From: Usitatibacter palustris
GTDB taxonomy: Bacteria; Pseudomonadota; Gammaproteobacteria; Burkholderiales; Usitatibacteraceae
Assembly: GCF_013003985.1 (NCBI RefSeq)
Contig: NZ_CP053073.1
Span: forward strand, 2,728,001 to 2,792,000
DNA: 64,000 nucleotides
Direction: 5' to 3'
Shown: positions 15,307 to 24,192 of the stretch, piece by piece
Position numbering within the stretch: position 1 is the stretch's first letter
Layout of the letters: every line of letters starts with the position of its first letter
Notes under the pieces: generated by a model
Seen by the model: only the letters and a program-made list of their open reading frames with translations
What the model was told of the DNA's origin: nothing
Databases searched by the model: none
Position numbers and translations under genes: made by a program

Positions 15307-16040
15307 GAGAGCAGCTGCCGCAGATCGGCGACGGGCTCGCCCTTGAGCTTGCCCGCCGCTTCGAGCCTGAGGATGTCCGCGGCCACTTCCGCGGCCGGCC
15401 GCAACGTGCCGTCGGCCTTCATCTGCTTGAAGCGCTCGATGTCGGGAAAGTCCGCGGCGGTGGCACTCCGCACCACGCCCTGCATGGGCGTGTCGATCAC
15501 GCCCGGCGCAAGGCTCACGATTTCCACGGGCTTGTGGCTCGCTTCGAAATCGAGCGCCACCGCGCGCGAGGCCATGTCGAGGCCGGCCTTGGCCGCGCAG
15601 TACGCTGCCCAGCCCGCGATCGGCTTGCGGCCCGCACCCGACGAAATGTTGATGATGCGCCGCAGCAACGCGATGCCTTCGGTCGCGCGCAGGAAGCGCC
15701 GCATGATCAGCATGGGTGCCACGAGGTTCACGAAGAGGTTGCGTTCGAGCTCGGCGGCATCGGCGCGCTCGATCGGACCGACGGGCGAGACCACGCCCGC
15801 GTTGTTGATGAGTACCGCCTTGGCGAAGCGCTTGCCGCGGATGCGCTGCTCGATGCGATCGAACACCTCTTCCACCGCCTGCGCGCTCGCGAGATCCACC
15901 TCCAGCTGCGTGCCGGCGGGGATCGGCTGCTCGGGCGCGCGCGACAACGCGATCAGCTCGTTCTCGCTGGATGCGCCGATGCCCTCGGCGAGCGCCTTGC
16001 CCAGGCCCTTCGTGGTGCCTGTGACGATGTAGAGGTTCAT
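15303..16040 (-). CDS. SDR family NAD(P)-dependent oxidoreductase
   Basis: The 245-residue protein is a classical short-chain dehydrogenase/reductase: cofactor motif TGTTKGLG near the N-terminus, NNAG near residue 80, and the catalytic Ser with YCAAK around residues 133-153. The PGVIDTPMQ and SAPEQPIP regions resemble sepiapterin/benzil reductase-like SDRs, but the substrate is not predictable. Its ATG lies six bases after the stop of the protease-hydrolase fusion gene, and its end overlaps the TSUP start, so it is the middle gene of that operon. Confidence 0.88.
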   Translation of the reverse strand: MNLYIVTGTTKGLGKALAEGIGASSENELIALSRAPEQPIPAGTQLEVDLASAQAVEEVFDRIEQRIRGKRFAKAVLINNAGVVSPVGPIERADAAELERNLFVNLVAPMLIMRRFLRATEGIALLRRIINISSGAGRKPIAGWAAYCAAKAGLDMASRAVALDFEASHKPVEIVSLAPGVIDTPMQGVVRSATAADFPDIERFKQMKADGTLRPAAEVAADILRLEAAGKLKGEPVADLRQLLS

Positions 16041-16046
16041 TTTTTT

Positions 16047-17891
16047 CTAGTGAAGGCCGGCGATGACGCTCGCGATCGTTGCCGCATCCTCGTCGAAGCC
16101 GCCGTGCGTCGTGCTGCGCGTGGTGTCCGATGGAGCCGAGAATACCTTGACCGAGCGCATTCGGGCGACGGCCGCGGGGAAGTGCTTTTCCATTCCAAGG
16201 ATTGGAACATCGCTGCCCCCCTCGAAGGACCGCGACACGAGGTAAAGGAGCGATCGCCCATAGCCGAGCAGCGTGCGGCAGGTCGGGTCCTGTTGCTCGG
16301 CGGCGTCGGTGAGCTGGTAGTGGTTGAAGCGCTTCACCTTGCCCTCCTTGAGCCAGGGCAACAGCCGCTCCTCGAAGCGATCGACGCGCACCGCAGGCGC
16401 GAGGAAGTTCACCGTCGCGAACTCCCATTCGAGCGCGGCCAGGCGATCGACGAGAAACGTGTGGGCGATGGCGCCGGCGGAGTGGCCGATCAGATGCAGG
16501 CGCAGCGGATGGCCCTGCGCGACGGCCGAGGACTGCAGCTCGCGAAACAGGATCCGCCCGCCCGCGTTCGCGTCACCGGTAATGGCGGCGGCGTTCTCCT
16601 TCATCTCGTCCCAGAGTGCCGCGCCCGGCGGCGCGAGCAGGCCTTCGAGCCGTTCGTTCCACCACCGCTGCAAGGATTCGAGCGGACCGCCCGACGGCCG
16701 CGGCGCACCCCTCACGAGCTCGGCGAGCTGGTTGCTGATCGTCGTCCAGAGGTCGGATTCCCACATGAGGAAGATCGGAAACTTCTTGGCCGCGTAGAGC
16801 GCGGGCAGCCAGCGCGCGAACGTGGCGGCGGCATCCTTCTCGGCCGTGAGGCCGCCGTGCGCGTAGATCGCGATGTCGAGCGGCGAGCCGGGCTTCACGC
16901 CCCAGTCGCGCCGCGCCGTATCGAGGTAGTCGGAGACGAGCGCGCGGACATCGTCCTCGTTCGTGCGAAACGCGCCCGACGACGACAGCGCGCCATCGTT
17001 CTCCATGTCGACCACATAGGGCGCGAGCTGGTGATAGCGCAAGGTTTCGTTGGACGAGAGCCGCGCCGTACCCTTCATCAGCACCGGCGTCGGGGAAGCG
17101 GCGACGCGGCGGTGTTCTTCGGTGACGACACCGAGCTGCACCACCCAGCAGTCCATCGCGTGGGCGAGCCAGTCTTCGTACGTGAGGGTTGCGAAGCCGC
17201 CGTCGCCCCAGTTCGTGTCCCAGGAGTTGTGCACGCGGAAGCCGAACTGGTCGTAGCCCACGATCGCGAAGGCGTGCCCGCCGTCATCGGCCGCGGCCTT
17301 GCGGAAGGGAATGGTCGCGTCCTTCTTGGTGATGTCGAGCCAGCCGTCGTGGCAGATCGCGCTCCCGTAGAGGATGCCGACCTCGTTGAGCGCCACGTGC
17401 ATGTCGGTGATCGAGCGCGGATCGACGCGGTAGTACGCCCCCAGCGGCCGGTTCACCGCATCGAGCCACCAGTCGTCGCCGGGCTTGTTCGAGGCCTCGG
17501 GCATTTCCAGCCCCAGCCAGAGCCGGCGCGCGCAGGCGCCATGTTTGTACCAGCCCTTGAGCGCGCCCCGCAGGCTCGAGCCCGCGTCCTCCGAGCCGGG
17601 AAACTCGTCGTAGCGCCGCGCCATCGAATAGAGCATGAAGGGCGAGACGTCGGCCTCCTTCACGCGACGGGCGCGTACCAGCAGGTGGTTCACCACCGTC
17701 GCGAGGGCAAAGCCGGTGCAAGCACTCGTGTCGCCCTGGTTCAATACCGGCAGCTTGGTGCCCGACCGGAAATTCGCGGGTGGCGAGAGCGCAACGGTCG
17801 GCAAGTAGGGACGATCCCGAAGGTCGAGCTTGTCGGGGGTTACGTTGCGCACGAGCTTGGGCATCCGGGCGCGCGTCTTGCGTCGGTCCAT
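16047..17891 (-). CDS. Papain-like C1 peptidase fused to an alpha/beta hydrolase domain
   Basis: The 614-residue protein has two enzyme-like halves. Residues about 45-255 look like a C1A (papain) peptidase: the oxyanion Gln and nucleophile in NQGDTSAC (Cys58), His206 in GGHAFAIVGYD and Asn222 in VHNSWDTNWGDGG. Residues about 335-605 look like an alpha/beta hydrolase: YAHGGLT, the nucleophile elbow LIGHSAG (Ser471) and a late His in THGGFDED. No signal peptide or membrane segment is visible, so it is probably cytoplasmic unless exported by another route. Substrates are unknown. It heads the operon with the SDR and TSUP genes. I have not seen this pairing described as a named family. Confidence 0.8.
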   Translation of the reverse strand: MDRRKTRARMPKLVRNVTPDKLDLRDRPYLPTVALSPPANFRSGTKLPVLNQGDTSACTGFALATVVNHLLVRARRVKEADVSPFMLYSMARRYDEFPGSEDAGSSLRGALKGWYKHGACARRLWLGLEMPEASNKPGDDWWLDAVNRPLGAYYRVDPRSITDMHVALNEVGILYGSAICHDGWLDITKKDATIPFRKAAADDGGHAFAIVGYDQFGFRVHNSWDTNWGDGGFATLTYEDWLAHAMDCWVVQLGVVTEEHRRVAASPTPVLMKGTARLSSNETLRYHQLAPYVVDMENDGALSSSGAFRTNEDDVRALVSDYLDTARRDWGVKPGSPLDIAIYAHGGLTAEKDAAATFARWLPALYAAKKFPIFLMWESDLWTTISNQLAELVRGAPRPSGGPLESLQRWWNERLEGLLAPPGAALWDEMKENAAAITGDANAGGRILFRELQSSAVAQGHPLRLHLIGHSAGAIAHTFLVDRLAALEWEFATVNFLAPAVRVDRFEERLLPWLKEGKVKRFNHYQLTDAAEQQDPTCRTLLGYGRSLLYLVSRSFEGGSDVPILGMEKHFPAAVARMRSVKVFSAPSDTTRSTTHGGFDEDAATIASVIAGLH

Positions 17892-18011
17892 GGCAGCCTC
17901 CCTGAAAGGCGGACCCTATTGTGGCGCACACGCGACACATTGATCGACCGCGTTGACCGACCGCGCGACTACGAACACAATGCGCTCGATGAATTCCCGG
18001 CACGGCACTAA

Positions 18012-18428
18012 ATGAGCGGCTACTCCGGCACGCCGCTGTGGAAGAAGCTCGGCCTGAAGGAAGACTGCCAGCTCTTCGCCACGGATGCGCCGCCCAACTA
18101 CGTGAAGTTGCTGGCGGCCGTGCCCAAGGGCACGCATCTCGCTTCGCGGCTCAACACCAAGACGGACATCGTCCATCTCTTCGCCAAGAAGAAGACGACG
18201 CTCGCCCGGTCGCTGAAGACCGCGCGCGGCAAGATCCGCGACGACGCGGCGATCTGGGTGTCGTGGCCCAAGAAGGCCGCCAAGGTGCCGACCGACCTCA
18301 CCGAGGACGTGATCCGCGAGATCGCGCTGCCCCTGGGGCTCGTGGACATCAAGGTCTGCGCGGTGGACGACACCTGGTCGGGCCTGAAGCTCGTGATCCG
18401 CAAGGACCGCCGCACCCCGAAGCCCTGA
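18012..18428 (+). CDS. DUF3052 family protein
   Basis: The 138-residue protein matches DUF3052: MSGYSGTPLWKKLGLK at the start, then FAKKKTTL, IWVSWPKKAAKVPTDLTEDVIREIALPLGLVDIKVCAVDDTWSGLKLV. The family is widespread and usually single-domain; its function is unknown. It is divergent from the protease-hydrolase gene across a 120-bp gap and starts a run of four plus-strand genes. Confidence 0.85.
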   Translation: MSGYSGTPLWKKLGLKEDCQLFATDAPPNYVKLLAAVPKGTHLASRLNTKTDIVHLFAKKKTTLARSLKTARGKIRDDAAIWVSWPKKAAKVPTDLTEDVIREIALPLGLVDIKVCAVDDTWSGLKLVIRKDRRTPKP

Positions 18429-18441
18429 CCGGGCGCCCCTG

Positions 18442-18981
18442 ATGCGTTACGTTGCCTTCCTGCGCGCCGTGAACGTGGGCGGCCGTACCGTGAAGATGGC
18501 CGAGCTCGCGAAACATGTTTCCTCGCAGGGCTTCGGCAACGTCAGCACGTTCATCGCCTCGGGCAACGTGCTCTTCGACGCGCCCGGTTCCGACGGCGAC
18601 CGCCATGCGCGCCGGCTCGAGAAGAGTCTCGAGGGCTGGCTCGGTTTCCCGGTGGCCGTCATGGCGCGCACCTTCCCGCAACTCGAAGCCATGGTCGCCT
18701 CCAATCCCTTCAAGGGCGAACTGCGCGAGCGCGACGCGAAGCTCTACGTCTCGTTCCTGTGGGCCGACCCCAAGGCCACGCCCAAGGTGCCGATCGTGCT
18801 CGCCCGCGAGGGCCTCAAGCTTTTCCGCCTCGAAGGGCGTGAAGCCTTTGGCGTCTCCAGCCGCTTGCCTGGCGGTAAGTTCGGCGTCCCCGATTTCGAG
18901 AAGCTCCTCGGCATGCCCGTGACCACACGCAACTGGAATACGGTGCGTCGCATCCTCGACGCCGAGAAGTTGCGCGGGTGA
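18442..18981 (+). CDS. DUF1697 family protein
   Basis: The 179-residue product has the DUF1697 pattern: YVAFLRAVNVGGRTVKMAELA, FIASGNVLFDA, ARTFPQLEAMVASNPF and the closing TTRNWNTVRRIL. The family consists of uncharacterised cytoplasmic proteins. The ATG follows the DUF3052 stop by 13 bases, and its stop overlaps the GTG of the next gene, so the genes are probably cotranscribed. Confidence 0.87.
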   Translation: MRYVAFLRAVNVGGRTVKMAELAKHVSSQGFGNVSTFIASGNVLFDAPGSDGDRHARRLEKSLEGWLGFPVAVMARTFPQLEAMVASNPFKGELRERDAKLYVSFLWADPKATPKVPIVLAREGLKLFRLEGREAFGVSSRLPGGKFGVPDFEKLLGMPVTTRNWNTVRRILDAEKLRG

Positions 18982-20129
18982 ACACCACGCTGCTCGAGCT
19001 CGTGCGCGCCACGGTGGCGCGAACGCCGGAAGCGCCGGCCGCGCTCATCGAGGGCCAGGTCGTGAACTACCGGCACCTGAACGCGCTCGTGTGCGTCGCG
19101 ACGCGGGACTTTCATGCGCGCGGCATCGGCCCCGGCGAGGTCGTCGCCGTATCGACGGGCCAGGGACTGCTAGCGATCATCGCATTGCTCGCCCTCGCGA
19201 ACCTGGGTGCAGTGAGCGTCACGATGGTGCCGGGCCTCGGTACCGTGCGCGCCTCGCTCTGCCGGCGCTACGGCGCGCGGCGCGTCGTGTTGAGCGACCA
19301 GGCCGCGGCGATCGATGGCGTGGAATCCCTCGTGCTCGCAAGCCTGCAGGCCCAGGGACACGAAACGATGCACGGCCTCGACGACTTTTCGCCGCGTGCC
19401 GAAACGCCGGTGCGCATTGCGCTCGCTTCGGGATCGGCGGGCGAGACCAAGGGCGTCGTGCAGACGCACGGCGACCTTGAACGCCGCCTGAGAAACTCGT
19501 TCTGGGACACGCGCTCGTCCTCGCGCGTCCTGCCCCCGAATCTCGAAGACACTGCCTCGCTGATGATGTGCTTCTCGGCGCTGCGCGATGGCGGCCTGTT
19601 GGTGCTTCCAAAAAGCGGCTCCGACCTGGCTGCGGTGCTCCTCGCCGTCCAGGTCCACGGCGTCACGCACCTCGTGCTGTCGCGCGCTTCGCTCGTTTCG
19701 ACTCTCGCCCTGCTGCCCGCCGATGGCCCCGCGTTTCCCTCGCTCACGCACCTGCGCATCGCGGGCGGCCCGCCTCCGACCGAGATCCTCACCGGCGCAT
19801 GCAAGCGCATCACACCCAACGTGTACCTGACGTACGCCACGAGCGAGCTCGGCGTCATCTCGCTCGCCACGCCGGAGACACTGGCCCGCGCGCCGCGCAG
19901 CAGCGGACGGGTCGCTTCCCATGCCTGCGTCGAAGTCGTGGACGAATCGGGCCGCAAGGTCGCGCCAGGCGGCACCGGCGAATTGCGCATCGCCGTGGAG
20001 GACATGCCCCAGGGCTATCACGCAGCCGACGACGCTTCGGGCTCGCGCTTCCGCGATGGATGGTTCCACCCGGGCGATCGCGGCCACATCGGCGCGGACG
20101 GACTGTTGTATGTCGAACGAAACCGATGA
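18978..20129 (+). CDS. AMP-dependent ligase-like protein lacking the C-terminal subdomain
   Basis: The 383-residue product looks like the large N-terminal half of an ANL-superfamily adenylating enzyme. It has a degenerate P-loop (ASGSAGETKGVVQTHGD), an A5-like TYATSELG and the A7 motif GWFHPGDRGHIGADGLLYV. It stops six residues later, at the hinge. The approximately 100-residue C-terminal subdomain, which carries the catalytic Lys, is absent. The GTG overlaps the DUF1697 stop and the TGA overlaps the ATG of DUF1801, so the gene remains neatly packed. It could be a decayed gene sealed by deletion or a protein with a non-catalytic role. Confidence 0.75.
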   Translation: MNTTLLELVRATVARTPEAPAALIEGQVVNYRHLNALVCVATRDFHARGIGPGEVVAVSTGQGLLAIIALLALANLGAVSVTMVPGLGTVRASLCRRYGARRVVLSDQAAAIDGVESLVLASLQAQGHETMHGLDDFSPRAETPVRIALASGSAGETKGVVQTHGDLERRLRNSFWDTRSSSRVLPPNLEDTASLMMCFSALRDGGLLVLPKSGSDLAAVLLAVQVHGVTHLVLSRASLVSTLALLPADGPAFPSLTHLRIAGGPPPTEILTGACKRITPNVYLTYATSELGVISLATPETLARAPRSSGRVASHACVEVVDESGRKVAPGGTGELRIAVEDMPQGYHAADDASGSRFRDGWFHPGDRGHIGADGLLYVERNR

Positions 20130-20521
20130 CGACCAAGGCCGACACCACCGCCGCCGTCGATGCCTTCATGGCGAAGCTCGACCACCCGCACAAGGATGCG
20201 ATCGAGGAGCTGCGCGCGATCATCCTCGGCGCGCACGCGTCCATCGCGGAGGGCGTCAAGTGGAACGCGCCGAGCTTTCGCACGACCGAATACTTCGCGA
20301 CGACGCACCTGCGGACGAAGGGCGGCGTGGGCCTGATCCTGCATCTCGGGGCGAAGGTGAAGGACAACTCGACGGGCGGCGCGACGATCGACGACCCGGG
20401 AAAGCTCCTTCAGTGGCTCGCGAAGGAGCGGGCCATGATCACGTTCGCGGACCGGGCCGACCTCGAGGCGAAGAAGGCGAAACTCGCGGCGATCGTGAAG
20501 CAGTGGGTCAGGATGGTTTGA
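20126..20521 (+). CDS. DUF1801 (YdhG-like) family protein
   Basis: The 131-residue protein matches DUF1801: VDAFMAKLDHPHKDAIEELRAIILGA, then EGVKWNAPSFRTTEYFAT, and the closing LAAIVKQWVRM. The fold is a small alpha/beta domain related to frataxin-like YdhG proteins of unknown function. The ATG overlaps the stop of the AMP-ligase-like gene. The 3' end overlaps the convergent GNAT gene by 14 bases. Confidence 0.86.
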   Translation: MTTKADTTAAVDAFMAKLDHPHKDAIEELRAIILGAHASIAEGVKWNAPSFRTTEYFATTHLRTKGGVGLILHLGAKVKDNSTGGATIDDPGKLLQWLAKERAMITFADRADLEAKKAKLAAIVKQWVRMV

Positions 20522-20882
20522 CGTCCAGGCGCTTGCTCATGCCGATGCCGGTCACGCCGAAGCCGTGGCGTTCATACAGCGAGCGCGCCCGCGTGTTCCA
20601 GCCCATCACGTTGAGGCTGACGCGCGAGACGCCGATGCCGCGCGCGTAGTCCTCCGCCAGGCCGAGCAGCGCCGAACCCAACCCCTGGCTGCGCCGCGCT
20701 TCGACGATCTCGATGTCGTAGATGTAGATGAACGGCCTGCCTTCGCGCTCCATGAGTGCCAGCCAGAGCAGGCCCACGGGATCGCAGTCGCCGTTGCGGA
20801 AATGCGCTTGCGCGTAATCCTCGACCGCGTACGCGAGGTAGCGCTCGTATTCGAGCGGCGTCATCGGATCGAGCCGGAGCAT
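20508..20882 (-). CDS. GNAT family N-acetyltransferase
   Basis: The 124-residue protein is a compact GNAT domain: YDIEIVEARRSQGLGSALL carries the acetyl-CoA pyrophosphate loop (RRSQGLGSA), followed by VSLNVMGWNTRARSLYERHGFGVTG, the usual strand 5 and helix. The substrate is unknown. ATG at 20882 is preferred because GGTGA lies five bases upstream; a GTG three codons earlier overlaps the stop of the retropepsin gene. The two minus-strand genes are probably cotranscribed. Confidence 0.86.
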   Translation of the reverse strand: MLRLDPMTPLEYERYLAYAVEDYAQAHFRNGDCDPVGLLWLALMEREGRPFIYIYDIEIVEARRSQGLGSALLGLAEDYARGIGVSRVSLNVMGWNTRARSLYERHGFGVTGIGMSKRLDVKPS

Positions 20883-20887
20883 CGCAC

Positions 20888-22132
20888 TCACCTTGCGGTC
20901 ACCACGCTGAACTCGCGTGCGCCGAAGTCTATCGTGACGCGGCCGGCGAGCAGCGCATCGGCCCCGAGGATGCCATCGCGCACGGCGTAACCGAGCTCGC
21001 GCGGGGCGATCGTCTGCAACTCGTCGAACTTGATGCGCGCCCCGCCCACATGCAGCGCTCCGTCGCGATGGACGGTGATCGCCATCTTGCGCGAGCTTCC
21101 CGCGGCCATGACCATCGCCTCGCGCGTCACGCCGTCGCGCAGTCCCGCGCCCGCGGCGAGCGGCGTGGCGATGGCGCTTCGCGAGGCACCGGTATCCAGG
21201 AACAGCGTGAGCGGAAATCCGTTGGAAGCCTGCGCGCGGACATAAGGCTCGCCGACCCAGAAGAGATTGCCGCGGCCGGCGGCGGCGGACGACGGCCCGA
21301 ACTGAACGGTTTGCGACGCGTTGTCGATCACGACGCGCAGGCTCGAAAGCGCATTCCAGCCGAGCACGCCGTCGAACTTCGCCACGTCGAGTCCGGTCAC
21401 GCGAAAGCGCAGGCGCGCGGAGTCGATCACCATCACGGGATGGCGCACGAGGCGGATGCCCCCGATCTGCAGGTCCACGACCGCGAGCTCGACGTGCACG
21501 CCCTCGCCGTGCGCATCGCGCGCGCCGATGCGCGCCCCCAGGCGCCACGCGCCCACGGCATTGGCGAGCTCGGAGCCGATCACGGTGAGGCCCGCGCCGG
21601 TGTCGATGCCCATCATCGTCGGCACGCCGTTCACGCTCGCCGCGACCATCGGCGTGGTCGATGCGTTGCGCTCGAACGGCAACGACACGGGCGCCTCGGG
21701 ATAGTGGCGCTGCTCGCGCGCCTTCGCTTCGTGCAGGGCCTCGGCGAACGAACGATCGACGCGGCTTGCGAAGGCGTTGTCGGGAATCGAGGTCGTCTCC
21801 TTCACGACCGACTGGAGCAGCGCGCGGGCGCGCGGCGAAGCTTCGCGGTCGTGCCTCGCGATGAGCCGCGAAAGCGCGTCCTGGGCCGCGTCGACGCGGC
21901 CGTCGGCCACCATGCGCACGGCGACGAGGTAGTCGCGCTCCGGCCCGGAGGCGACAAGCGCTTCGGCCTGGTCGAAATCGAGGGCCAGGACGGCCTCCCA
22001 GAAGCCCGAAAAGGGCCGGATGAGCGGCGCCGGCGCCGGGGCGATCTCCAGGCCCACGCGCGGCGTCGTGGTGCATCCGCCGGCTGCGAGGAGCAGGCAG
22101 GCCCAGATGGCCAAGGCGGCGGTTTTGCCCAT
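20888..22132 (-). CDS. Lipoprotein with two retropepsin-like aspartyl protease domains
   Basis: The 414-residue product starts with a lipoprotein-like signal (ALAIWACLLLAAGGC). After a helical region to about residue 150 it has two aspartyl protease motifs, MGIDTGAGLTVIG near residue 180 and LFLDTGASRSAIA near 310, each followed by an ILGAD/VLGWN-type block. A single chain with two pepsin-like half-domains could form its own pseudo-dimeric active site; bacterial retropepsin-like proteins are usually one-domain dimers. The lipobox has Ala instead of Leu at -3, so lipidation is likely but not certain. The longer frame upstream adds no signal sequence. Confidence 0.84.
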   Translation of the reverse strand: MGKTAALAIWACLLLAAGGCTTTPRVGLEIAPAPAPLIRPFSGFWEAVLALDFDQAEALVASGPERDYLVAVRMVADGRVDAAQDALSRLIARHDREASPRARALLQSVVKETTSIPDNAFASRVDRSFAEALHEAKAREQRHYPEAPVSLPFERNASTTPMVAASVNGVPTMMGIDTGAGLTVIGSELANAVGAWRLGARIGARDAHGEGVHVELAVVDLQIGGIRLVRHPVMVIDSARLRFRVTGLDVAKFDGVLGWNALSSLRVVIDNASQTVQFGPSSAAAGRGNLFWVGEPYVRAQASNGFPLTLFLDTGASRSAIATPLAAGAGLRDGVTREAMVMAAGSSRKMAITVHRDGALHVGGARIKFDELQTIAPRELGYAVRDGILGADALLAGRVTIDFGAREFSVVTAR

Positions 22133-22203
22133 GTTTTCAGGGGGTTGGGGATTCCCTTCAGGGTAACGGTTGATCGCGGCCGCGGCAACCATCCGCACTG
22201 GCG

Positions 22204-22232
22204 TTGTGCGCTGCAGCAGAGCGGCGTATAGT
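22204..22232 (+). promoter_or_regulatory. Candidate promoter of kup
   Basis: TATAGT at 22227-22232 differs from the -10 consensus by one base. TTGTGC at 22204-22209 is spaced 17 bp upstream but matches the -35 consensus only in TTG. Transcription would begin about seven bases before the chosen GTG start at 22246. This is a weak prediction. Confidence 0.3.
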
Positions 22233-22245
22233 CCGCGACCATTCC

Positions 22246-24147
22246 GTGAGCCACCCCTCCCCCAGCGTTTCCTACGCCCCGAAACGGGCCACCGCCCCGC
22301 TCGTCATCGGTGCGATCGGCGTTGTCTTCGGCGACATCGGCACGAGCCCGCTTTACGCGCTAAAAGAGGCTTTCAGCCCCGATCACGGCATCCCGCTCAA
22401 CCAGCACAACGTCCTGGGACTGCTCTCGCTCATCACCTGGTCGATGGCGTGGGTGATCGCGCTGAAATACCTCGTCGTGATGATGCGCGCCGACAACAAC
22501 GGCGAGGGCGGCATCCTCGCGCTGCTGGCCCTCGCGTTGCGCGAAGTGAAGAAGTCCGAGCCCCGCCTGCGTTGGGCGGTGATTTCGATCGGCATCTTCG
22601 GCGCGGCGATGTTCTACGGCGACAGCATGATCACGCCGGCGATCTCGGTGCTCTCCGCGGTCGAGGGCCTCGCCGTCGCGACGCCGGCCTTCGGCCCTTA
22701 TGTGATCCCGATCGCGCTCGCGATCCTCACCGGACTCTTCGTGATCCAGCGGCACGGCACCGCACGCATGGGCGCGCTCTTCGGGCCGATCACGATCCTG
22801 TGGTTCCTCTGCATCGGCGCAATCGGCGCGGTGCACGTCTGGGCGAACCCTTCGGTGCTGCGCGCATTCAACCCGGCGTACGCGGTGTACTTCTTCGAGC
22901 TCTATCCGCTCGCAGGCTTCCTTGTGCTGGGCGCCGTGTTCCTTGCGCTCACCGGTGGCGAGGCGCTGTACGCGGACATGGGGCACTTCGGCAAGAAGCC
23001 GATCCGCATCGCGTGGTTCGGGCTGGTGATGCCCGCGCTGCTCATCAATTACTACGGCCAGGCCGCGTTCGTCCTCGCCAACCCCGCGGCCATCAAGAAT
23101 CCGTTCTTCCTCATGGTGCCGGCCTGGGCGCTGCTGCCGATGGTGGGCCTCGCGACGTGCGCGACGGTCATCGCCTCGCAGGCGGTGATCACCGGCGCCT
23201 TCTCGATCACGCGCCAGGCGATCCTGCTCGGCTACATCCCGCGCCTCGAGATCATGCACACGTCGTCGCGGCAGATGGGCCAGATCTACGTGCCGTTCAT
23301 CAACTGGCTGCTCTTCGTCGCGGTGGTACTACTGGTGCTGGGATTCCAGACCTCGAGCGATCTGGCCAACGCCTACGGCATCGCGGTGTCCGCGACGATG
23401 GTGATCGAGTGCCTGCTCGCCTGGGTGGTCGCGCGCCGCATCTGGAAGTGGTCCTCGTGGATGACGGGCCTCGTGATCGGCAGCATGCTCGTGATCGACC
23501 TCGTGTTCCTCGCCTCGAACTCCACGAAGATCCTCTCGGGCGGCTGGTTCCCGCTGCTCATTGGCGCGGGCGTCTTCACGCTGCTGATGACGTGGCGCCG
23601 CGGCCGCTCGATCCTGTTCCACAAGGTCGCCGAGCAGGGCATCCCGTTGAAGCCCTTCCTGCAGAGCCTCGAGCTCGCCCCGCCGCAGAAGGTCGAGGGG
23701 AGTGCCATCTTCATGACGGCCAACACGATCTCGGTGCCGCACGCGTTGCTGCACAACCTCAAGCACAACAAGGTGCTGCACGAGAAGACTGTGTTCCTCA
23801 CCATCGTCACGCACGACGTGCCCGTCGTTCCCTCCGAGGATCGCGTGCAGTTCGAGCGGCTGGGAACGGGCTTCTTCAAGCTGGAGGCCTGGTACGGCTT
23901 CCAGGAGCAACCCGACATCGACGAGATCCTGAACTCGTGCCGCGTGCGCTACGGGCTCGGGTTCGACCTCATGGACACGTCATTCTTTCTGTCGCGCGAG
24001 ACCGTGATTCCCGCGGAGCTCCCCGGCATGGCGATGTGGCGCGACCACCTGTTCGCGTGGATGACGCGCAACGCCACGCGCGCCACGGACTTCTTCAACA
24101 TCCCCGCGAACCGCGTGGTGGAGCTGGGAACTCACGTTGAAATCTGA
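22246..24147 (+). CDS. kup: Low-affinity potassium transporter Kup
   Basis: The 633-residue protein has the Kup/HAK/KT start LVIGAIGVVFGDIGTSPLYALKEAF, the DNNGEGGILALLAL block, GDSMITPAISVLSAVEG, about twelve membrane segments to residue 460, and a cytoplasmic C-terminal domain. Length is normal for the family. Kup takes up K+ with H+ across the inner membrane. GTG at 22246 is chosen because it places the conserved region at the usual distance from the N-terminus; a TTG 14 codons upstream is also possible. The stop abuts REP doublet D. Confidence 0.94.
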   Translation: MSHPSPSVSYAPKRATAPLVIGAIGVVFGDIGTSPLYALKEAFSPDHGIPLNQHNVLGLLSLITWSMAWVIALKYLVVMMRADNNGEGGILALLALALREVKKSEPRLRWAVISIGIFGAAMFYGDSMITPAISVLSAVEGLAVATPAFGPYVIPIALAILTGLFVIQRHGTARMGALFGPITILWFLCIGAIGAVHVWANPSVLRAFNPAYAVYFFELYPLAGFLVLGAVFLALTGGEALYADMGHFGKKPIRIAWFGLVMPALLINYYGQAAFVLANPAAIKNPFFLMVPAWALLPMVGLATCATVIASQAVITGAFSITRQAILLGYIPRLEIMHTSSRQMGQIYVPFINWLLFVAVVLLVLGFQTSSDLANAYGIAVSATMVIECLLAWVVARRIWKWSSWMTGLVIGSMLVIDLVFLASNSTKILSGGWFPLLIGAGVFTLLMTWRRGRSILFHKVAEQGIPLKPFLQSLELAPPQKVEGSAIFMTANTISVPHALLHNLKHNKVLHEKTVFLTIVTHDVPVVPSEDRVQFERLGTGFFKLEAWYGFQEQPDIDEILNSCRVRYGLGFDLMDTSFFLSRETVIPAELPGMAMWRDHLFAWMTRNATRATDFFNIPANRVVELGTHVEI

Positions 24148-24192
24148 AAAGGGGACAGTCCCCTTTTCAGAAATGGGGACTGTCCCCTTTTT
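24148..24192. repeat. REP-like palindrome doublet D
   Basis: GGGGACAGTCCCC (24151-24163) and GGGGACTGTCCCC (24175-24187) fill the complete 45-bp gap between the kup stop and the stop of the convergent META-domain gene. A and T runs flank the palindromes, so the doublet could act as a bidirectional terminator. The 24-bp period is identical to that of the other doublets. Confidence 0.87.
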
